This document shows positions 50,301 through 60,200 of a stretch of DNA of 64,000 nucleotides, in pieces. Origin of the DNA: Epiperipatus broadwayi. Taxonomy: Eukaryota; Onychophora; Udeonychophora; Euonychophora; Peripatidae. Below the pieces are notes generated by a model. It ran no database searches. It saw only the letters and a program-made list of their open reading frames with translations, and was not told the origin of the DNA. Each line of letters starts with the position of its first letter. The stretch's first letter is position 1. The position numbers and the translations under genes were made by a program. The stretch lies in NCBI GenBank assembly GCA_028023455.1, contig JAQFVV010012394.1, positions 25,557,053-25,621,052 on the forward strand, read 5' to 3'.

Positions 50301-53300
50301 TGATTGGATGTATAGGCTAGGTATTTTCCTGTATGTATAGGTTTTCGGTAAACTGTAGTTTTGATTTTGCCATGAGGGAGTCTTGTCATAAGAACATCTA
50401 AGAATGCCAATTTTTGTTCTTGTTCTGATTCTATTGTGAATTTAATTGAAGGGGATATGTTATTGATGGCCAGAAAGTTTGTAGTAATGCTTCACCATGT
50501 GGCCGTACAACAAATGTATCATCCACATAGCGAAGCCAAACTTTAGGTGGATATGGAGTAGTTTTTATTGCTGTCGTTTCAAGTTCTTCCATGTAAATAT
50601 TGCTAATCAGGGGAGACAATGGTGAGCCCATAGCCATTCCTTGATTTTGTTTGAAGAATACTGTGTTATATTGAAAGTAGATTGTTTTTATGCAGAATGT
50701 TAATAGTTCCATTATACTATCAACAGGAAGAGCTGTTCTGGTTTGTAAACTTTTATCATCATTTAATCTTTTCCTTACAATAGACAATGCTTCTTCACTT
50801 GGTACATTCATGAATAAACTTTCCACATCAAAGCTTACCAGTAAGTCAGTTCTTTCAATTTTCATGTTCTTGATTAATTCTACAAAGTGTCTAGAATCCC
50901 TAACGAATGATTGGTCTTGCATGCCAAAGGACTTAGAACTTTGAGAAGAAATCTTGCCAAATTCTGGCAAGGTGAATCTCTAGAACTAACAATAGGTCGT
51001 AATGGAACATGATCCTTATGGATTTTAGGTAGACCATAAAGATGAGGAATTTTGCTGAAATATGATGTTATTTTACTCTTTTCTGAATCAGTGAAGTACC
51101 TATGATGCTTTCTGAGTAATGCTTGTAACTTTGTTTCTGTACTTGGTATCGGATTTTTTGCCACTTTTCTATATTGGCCTGCTGTGAGGAGTTCTTGTAT
51201 TTTGTTGTCATAATCAGTTGTATCCATTACAACTGTTGCATTGCCTTTGTCAGCAGGGAGAATAATTATAGATTTATCTACTTTGAGAGATTTAATTGCT
51301 TTCCTCTCACCATAGGATATGTTTGACTGCAATTTTTGTTGCTTGTCAAGTGTTCTTTTTATTCTCCAGCGTAATTCTGCTGCTTCTTCTAAAGGCAATT
51401 TTGAGTGACTTCCTCAGTGGCTGCCATTATATCTAATAAGGGGATATTAGATGGTGTTACAGCAAAGTTTAATCCTCTTTCAAGAACAGAAATTTCAGTA
51501 TCTGTTAGATGTTTAGAACTTAGATTTTTAACAGATGAAGCTGTTACATTGCTTGGTACATTATGATTTTTGATATGCCCATGTAGGTTAGCAAGTTTTT
51601 TCTTTTGACATTCTTTTATTTTTCCATGTAATATAGAATATGATTTTCTTACTGCTTGAAAAACTCTCATGTAGTCATCGTCAGTAAGTTTATTTTTTAG
51701 AAGACATTCTACAGTATTAATTGAATGCATTGTTTGATACTTAGAAAACCTTTGAGCATTTATTCTTTCTCTTAACAGAGCTTCACTTGCTCTTTGAGTA
51801 ATTTTCTCAGCTCTCTGAGAGTGAATTGGAGGTTTTAGTTGCAAACCTTTAGGAATTATCCCTTCCGTGTCTCATCTACAATTTTGGAGAACCTTGCCCC
51901 ATATGTTAATTGATGGATTTTCCTCAAAGTTAAAATATTGGCCAAAATGTATGTATTTCCACATCTAGCACAGTGATCATATGGAAAACATACACATGTA
52001 GATCTTTGTTGTCATAATATTTCCATGTGTAAGCATAATGTTGTATGTCTAAAAAACAAAGAGATAAAACTCACTTTGCCTGTTTGGAATGTGGATTGGT
52101 ACCTATTTTTAACAATTCACAAAGAAGATGCTTTTGCTTTTTATCACACTCAAAATGCGTACAAGTGACTATAATCCTGTTGTACCAGGTTTACCCAAAC
52201 ATCACCTGGCAGTTTAATCACAAATGGATTTTTTCTGGGAGTATAATTAACATATGTAATCCAAAGGTCTTCTAATGCAGATGCCTTCAGTTTGTGCTCA
52301 GATGAGGGATATGACTTCTTGGAATAGTTCTAATGGGTAAGAGGACATTTGCATTTAATTTTTTTATTTATTGTTTTCCAACAAGGCCAATAACTTTTCA
52401 CATGGAATATTATTTGATAATCTTTTTAGGATTTTATATTTAGATGAATTCAGCCTAACAAACTGATTTTTTACACAGTGAGAGGTAATACAGATAACGC
52501 AAAGTATTGTTTTTATTATTCTGGTTTTTTTTTTGTTGGTTTGTTTTAGCTACCAGCATATTGGATTTGAATGGTTGACAACTGATCCCCAAGACTATTT
52601 AAAATTTATTTCTTCTCTAGAAATTTGGTTGTATGTAATCTAATATTTTTATTGTAATTCTGTTTTGTTCATTTTGGTTTAAGTAACTTGGTTTTCATTG
52701 TTTTATTAATTTGGTTTTCATTGCTTTTGTTTTATTAATTTGTTTTTTATTAGTTGTTGTTTTACTAACTTGGTTTACATTAGTTGTTGTTTTACTAACT
52801 GGGTTTTATTATCATCATTTTATATCTGAGAGGCATACGACTGCCTGATTGCCTTCCTTATTAGAATTTTAAAAGCTCATTATTGATTACTTTTTCCAAA
52901 TGGTAAATAAGATCCGTAATGATTTCATCTTTTATTGCAATAATAATATTGAATAATATGAAACATTTAATATTTTGCATATTTATATTAGATAATATGA
53001 ACAGGTATGCTTCTCTGGAAGACATATTTTGAAAGAGGTAGAATATAATTTTTTTAAATTTTTTAGTAAATATGTGCCTTAGAATCTTTTTAATAATTTG
53101 ACCTGCCTCTCTGAAATGAAAATTTTTTTTCCATATCTAAATTTTTAAATTGTTTTCTGAATTGGCAATGATTATTCAGAATGATGATGGCAGGAACAGG
53201 ATTAGTTTATCCAAAGTTTAAAATGAAAATAGTTTTAAGCAATAATGGAAAATTATGATCTCAAATTTGAAGTGGATTGTTTTTACCAGATTATTGAGTT

Positions 53301-54220
53301 TTCTACTTATTAGTAGAAGAACCTTGGATACATGCATACTTATACACCAGTTTAGTGGATATGCATATATATGTACTATGATGATCTTATTTAGAATTTC
53401 AAATTATATGACATTTTACTTTTTATTGTATTCATAATGATAAGTAATAATATCCCCTCTCCCTTCATTATTTTTGCATTCTGATAGAATTTTTTTTTTG
53501 ATCTTTATTAGGGAGAACGTTTTTCTTTCCAAACTCCTTGAGATTTTTCAACTTCTGGGGAAAGAGAAAAAAATGAAGAATTCTTATCTTCCTACTACAG
53601 TAAGTTCTGAAGTCGTGATTATCTCTGAGGTAAAAGTATTGATATGATTCTGAAAGATACACTTCTGTGAAGTGATATAAAAAAGTTATCAATGAAGATG
53701 TAATTTAAACTTAATTATCTGATAAATTAGAATTTATACAAAAACAATAAAGTAATAATTATGATGGATGCTAGAAATTTCTTTTCCTCACTTTTCAAAT
53801 GCAAAGAAGCCATTATTTTCTTAGTTTTACTGTTTTCCCCTTAGTTTTTCTAGTCTATCAGTGCAAAGTTTTTTGCTCTAACATTATTAAAATTGTCTCA
53901 AGTCAGTTTTTTTAGAAATTTAATATGATGTTTAGGACGATTAATTATAGTGATATATATATTGAACAAAAATATTATTTTGTAGAAATTGTTAATTTAA
54001 ATAAATGATGAGAATGTGAATATGTAATATTCATTTTTTAAATATAATGTATCCTATGTATGAATTGTTCTGTTAGCTTTAAAGAATTTAAAGTAAATAA
54101 CTATTGAAAATATCTCTTTTAAAGTTAATGATTTGATTGTACTGATTGAATCTTATCGTGCTTATAACAATTTCTAGTATTAGATGGCTGAAAATTACCT
54201 TAGTATAGTGTAGTTTAAAG

Positions 54221-54292
<72 letters not shown>

Positions 54293-57200
54293 TGTTTAGT
54301 CCACTGATTGATAGTTTAAATATATTTGTATTTAAAGTGGAATTAATTCTGTGTATCTAGTCTTAGATAATTTAGAGATTGGACTCAAAACTAACCATTT
54401 TTGTAGAAGTCATAGTTTTATTAAATTATAACATGTTTTACAAAAATAATTCATTTTTATAGTTACTGTTGTAGAAAGGTAGTAGTTGTGTTTTATCCAT
54501 ATGTGCCATACCAATTAAAAACTCATGAGTAAAACAAGTCATACACTGTGAAGTTGGAAGCTCTATTAAATTAGGAGTCAGACCCAAGAATAGCCATTTG
54601 AGTAGGTTACTGTTGGGTAGAAACATGTAGCATTTTTATGTTTTTACGCTCATATTAAGTTATATGTATGTGTCTAACCTAAGACATTTATGATCAATAT
54701 AAATGTCTTATATTTATATCTTTATCTGTACATATGAATTATATTTTAAGTTTATTAAAAGTTCACGTTTTTCTGTACAGCAAATTTATTTGATTATATA
54801 ACTGTAATAACAGCTAACATTCAGATTAAATTCTGCCAGAGACCTTGAACATTTTATAGGTAATTATTGTTTTCATGCATGCACATGAAATGAATTAATA
54901 ATAGAAGAGAGATCGCAGAAAGTGCTGTGTTAAAAGAAAGTAAGTTATATGTCAACTGACAATTGTATTTTGTAATCAAATAATTGTTGGTATGAAGTAT
55001 TAGCTTTTTTAATGTAAAAATTGTAAGGTCCACATTCATTCATTAGGAATCTTATGTCCTTTAAGATCTAGGAGAAGTATTGTAAATAGAGACTGTATGA
55101 AAGTGGTCATTATTTTACTAAATAGAAGATTGTAAATATATATGTCAATCTGATTTCCTGATGTGGAAGTCACGTGATGCTTGTATAAATCATATAAATT
55201 TTTAAAAAATGTAAATCATTCAAACATGCTTAGTCTGATCATTACAGTATATATATCTTAGGAATCTCATCATTTGGCCACAAGGAGAGCATATAAAAAT
55301 TGAATATATATAAATGTATAAATGTAGTTCTCAAGTTACTGTGTCCAGAAAAACAAGTGGGAAACCTGAGTGCTTAATTTTTTATATACTTTAGTATAGA
55401 GAGAGATGATTAGTGGTAAGTGATGCTCATGACGATCTTACTTTTTATCAATCTGAGTCTGAAATAGTAAAATATAAAAACAAATTAGAGCCGAAAAAAC
55501 TTTAAAATAAAAAGAAAGAGTAATCGAATTTGAGAATTGTATATTCTGCTTTTAGCAGAGCATTCTTTGAGTTGAATGAACTGTTTCATTTGTTATTTGC
55601 GATTAGAGTACAACCAAACAATTTATGAAACAATGATATTATGCCACCTTAGCATTGTGACTTTTTGTAAGTCTGAATTTAGTAATTTGATATATATAGT
55701 ATATATTACAGACATATATATATATCTATAAGTCAATTTGATAAGATTTGAAAGCGTTTTTATATTATTTTTATTTGTATCGTTATTATAATTTTTATCA
55801 ATATAGGTATCTAATAATTTTACATTCATATAAATAAAATAATCGTTATTAAATATGTACATATATTAACAGCTTTATGAATACATACTGTTCATCTATG
55901 CAAATAATAATGTAAAGACTAATTTTTAATGTTTATATTATTTCCGATTTAAAATTGAGAGTTAAAATAATTCATGTTCTAACGAATTCAATCTTAATTT
56001 AAAAAAACAGTATTCCGTATCTAGGCAACATAAAACATTACGGATATAAATACATTGAAAAGAAAAAAGATTTTTCAGACTTAAAGTGAATTTAAAAATT
56101 GATGAAAGAAGATAAATAAAAATATTTATGTCTGAATTTGTTTCAAAAAAACAAAAAAATGGCAAATGTTTAACTGAAAGAAGACAATCAATACATTACC
56201 ATCAGTGAAATGTTTATCTTGTATTATTGCTAAATATTTTTTATTAAATTAAATATTTCAATATAAATATATTAAAAGGTATATTTTCCTTTTTTTTTTT
56301 TTTTGACAAATTTAAATATAGTATTCAATTTTTTAAAAAAGATATAGACAGGCCAGGATAGAAAATCCAACCTTACTTTTTGTAAATTTAGTAATAGTCT
56401 AAAAAATGTCTTTGATATAGTTACTTAATGATTTGTAAAACAAGTTGTTAAAGCTATTGTTATTAATTGTTTTATGGTTATTTAGTTTTGTATTGTTTAT
56501 TTATTTATTATGATATATGTTTTGATTTGAGATAAACTATATAGTGGTAATATAAGTATGTAATTATGAGAGCGCATAAAGAAGAACGTTAGCAGTTACT
56601 TAATTGCTTAATTATAATTATATTGTACTTTTATTTATTTATTTTACTTTTTAAAAAATTATAAAATATATAGTAGTATTATTATGGCTGTTTAAATATT
56701 CAATCGATTTGTAAATTACAACATAAATTTTCAATGCAACATATATGACATTTTTATTGACATTATTTTCTTTTCTTTTTATTTTGTTATTTAAAAAATA
56801 TTTTAAAACTGCTGTTAATAGGGTGAATATTTTAGTTAAATCAAATTGTGAATATTTACAACAATAGGAGAGAGTTACGTGGAACACTGATATCATCATC
56901 ATTCTGGCTGGTTAATAAAAAAAGAAGAGATTACTGGTTTCATCATTTTCTCCAAATTTTTCTTATAAACTTCTTACAAAAATTATTGGATTATGGATTA
57001 ATGCTTACTAAAGATGATTGCTGTTCAACTTTATCATCTTGGGGTAACATTCTCACTTTGCCCATCAAACAACTTTGGAAACTTCAGAAGCATAAACCCT
57101 GTAAAGTAATATATGCTCTTAAATAAGTTTAAAAAATAGCTATCATAATTATATTTATTATTGATTTTATTATAACTTCCAAATCTCTATTTATCCAAAA

Positions 57201-60200
57201 TAATATTCAACTTAACTACAAATATAATTGAATATCCAGGAAAAACATGAAATTAATGGTTTTAACAACAAGAAGCAAATCTCTTATTTTACTAGTATTA
57301 CCAGATATTTTTAGACCATTCAAGCCATTTAGATGAATAAAATAAGTGAANNNNNNNNNNNNNNNNNNNNNNNNNNNNNNNNNNNNNNNNNNNNNNNNNN
57401 NNNNNNNNNNNNNNNNNNNNNNNNNNNNNNNNNNNNNNNNNNNNNNNNNNNNNNNNNNNNNNNNNNNNNNNNNNNNNNNNNNNNNNNNNNNNNNNNNNNN
57501 NNNNNNNNNNNNNNNNNNNNNNNNNNNNNNNNNNNNNNNNNNNNNNNNNNNNNNNNNNNNNNNNNNNNNNNNNNNNNNNNNNNNNNNNNNNNNNNNNNNN
57601 NNNNNNNNNNNNNNNNNNNNNNNNNNNNNNNNNNNNNNNNNNNNNNNNNNNNNNNNNNNNNNNNNNNNNNNNNNNNNNNNNNNNNNNNNNNNNNNNNNNN
57701 NNNNNNNNNNNNNNNNNNNNNNNNNNNNNNNNNNNNNNNNNNNNNNNNNNNNNNNNNNNNNNNNNNNNNNNNNNNNNNNNNNNNNNNNNNNNNNNNNNNN
57801 NNNNNNNNNNNNNNNNNNNNNNNNNNNNNNNNNNNNNNNNNNNNNNNNNNCATTTATTAGTTTAATTAAAAATTATATCACAATTTTTTTATTCAAAGGT
57901 AAGTAAAAAAAATCTAAAATTAAATATGTCTAATGAGAAATCCCAGGCCTGAGACTTGGTGAAAAGGCTTATATTCTTTGCTCTTTTATTACATTTGGTG
58001 GCATATTCAGAGGTATTCCTCAAGAGCCTGATGTACCATTAGCTTTTGTAAGTACAGGCCACTTAGCCTTTTCCTTTTTTTCATTGTTAAAGGAGTTAAT
58101 TCATCTTTCAAAGACAAATTCTGAGTAAAAGATTAATTAGAACAACTAGACAATAAAATATCCTCAGAATCCAACAGCCTACAAATTAGAAAAGAATCAT
58201 ACTAATGGTCGAATCCATGTCAAAATCTATTTTTTTGTATCTAAGAATTTAATGTGGTCTTTTTTAAAATAAAATTAATGAATTAAGGTAGGAAAAAAAA
58301 TAAAGTTATTTAGATGAAAATTTATAGTAAAAAAAAAAAAAAAAACAAAGCCGAGAAAGAATGCAACTCATATGTATGTATAGTGTATATCTTTTTTTTA
58401 TTAATTTGAAATGAAGGCAAAGAAATTTTAAATATTTAAAAATTTTGATTCAGCGGCAAGTAGACCATAATGTATTAAAGAAAAGGAAATTTTAAGTAGT
58501 TTATTTATATATTAGGGAAATGGTCACTGTTAGATAATTGGAAATTGTAATATATGTATATGTATTGATAGTATAAGACATGAATTGTTTGTTTGATTAT
58601 AGATAGTAGTTATAAGATAGTAAAGAGATGAATAAGAGCATGTATAATTGATGTATATATATGTGTAAAGTAAATTAAAATATATATATATATTTTTTAT
58701 GAATTTATTTCTAGTGATGACCACTAGAGAGTATAAAGCTGTAGAACATTCTTTGTCATGTGATAAATTTTAAAAATGGCATCTTGAGAAGGTCCGTATT
58801 AGAACAAAAATCAATTAGGTGACATTAAGTTGTAGATTGCCTATTATTTTGATTTATTTATAATTTATTGATTGATTAAAAGATTAAAATGAATAGATGT
58901 ACATATTGTTCACAAGTAATAAGTGCAATGATCTTAAGTTAATGTAGCACATGGAATGTGTCTCCAAACAATTTAAGTATGAATTACAATATTACATTTT
59001 TTTTTTTTGTTTACATTTTTTTTTAAATAGCAGCTGTTGTGATCCCATTGTATCTAATACTTATCCATATAATTGCAATAAATATTTTGCGCTCATTCAT
59101 AAATAAACAAATTTTATTGCCCATGAGGTTTTACGTAGTTATTATTTGTTCTCCGTTATTCTTTATGCATTGATTATTAACATATATAATTATAATTAAT
59201 AATACCTTTTTCTACTTTATACAATGCAAACATACTATTTTCTTCAAATAATTTTATTTCCTTACAGTTTCGACTGTCAGATTTCTTCAAGAGCTTCTTT
59301 TAGCTGCAAATCTTATTGTTATTAATTATAGTTTTATGTAAACATTTTTCAAGTTTACAATTTTTTCTCTTACTTTCTGCAGACTTTTTCAATTTTTTTT
59401 TTGCTAGTATTTAAAAAGCCTGATATTGGTTATTTATATAATTTGCCTGTACTAAATTTTAAATTATATACGTTTTATAATATGGTGTTGAATATAAATG
59501 GAGTAGTCTCTTATTGAAAGAATCTGATAAGTTAATAACCAACAAGTTGTTTATTGATAATTTTTTATTAGATATAATGGTAGAGTGTAAAACTCTGGAT
59601 CTTAAAGTCTATAGATGGTATGTGGCTCTGTCATTTCCATCGTTCAAACTTCTTATAAACTCCGAAGCAATAAAATTATTTAATGACTTTTTTAATTAGA
59701 TTTAATATTTTAAATAGCATACATTTAACAATATAAAAATGAAACTTACTGTAAAGACCCTGTTGAAAATATTTATTTTTTTAATTTAGTGTCAAACATA
59801 CAATGCTCTGATTCTTAGTACGGAGTCATCCATTTGTGTTTCAGGTGAAATAAAACCTGTTCCAGAAGGCAAACAGGTAAGTTTAAACTGCATTTATTAG
59901 CAGCTATAATTGTACATATTTGCTGAGAGTGAATTAGCTCAAAATAAATATGGCCAAAGACTTTTTGTTTAAAATTTAATAGTAATTACTGCAAAGCCAA
60001 ATAATTAAAGTCCATTGGACTATCTTCAAGAAAAGATGTATTCGAGGATTAAGAAACAGTAGATTTTCGATTTAGAGTATTAATTGTGATAAATTTTAAA
60101 AAATATATAAGAATTTAATTTTAAAAAAAGTTTGGACTATAAGTATTTAAATAATGCTTTTTCCCGAATAAATTAAATCTGATTTTTAATTAATTTCAAA

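Larger units (their letters stand above)
49597..51860 (-). mobile_element. Penelope-like element 2, nearly complete coding region with several frameshifts
   Basis: From 5' to 3' on the - strand: N-terminal segment 51844-51389 (QLKPPIHSQRAEK), next segment 51398-50880 with IIILPADKGNATVVMD and YGLPKIHK, RT core 50970-50431, linker 50410-49973, GIY-YIG 49965-49597. Together this is the usual PLE order and close to full length. It belongs to a different lineage from PLE 1 by sequence. It lies antisense in NARS1 intron 7. Confidence 0.9.

Noticed and set aside
49669-50944. + strand frames opposite PLE 2
   Set aside because: Antisense shadows of the RT and GIY-YIG frames.
56848-57126. 92-codon frame before the gap as a gene
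   Set aside because: No recognisable domain, no splice signals fitting a neighbour; probably chance or an old transposon piece.
57329-57906. Three long open frames over the N gap
   Set aside because: They consist of N and have no content.
59571-59645. tRNA-like stretch (TAATGGTAGAGTGTAAAACT)
   Set aside because: An A-box-like start and one possible arm, but no B box and no acceptor stem closure.
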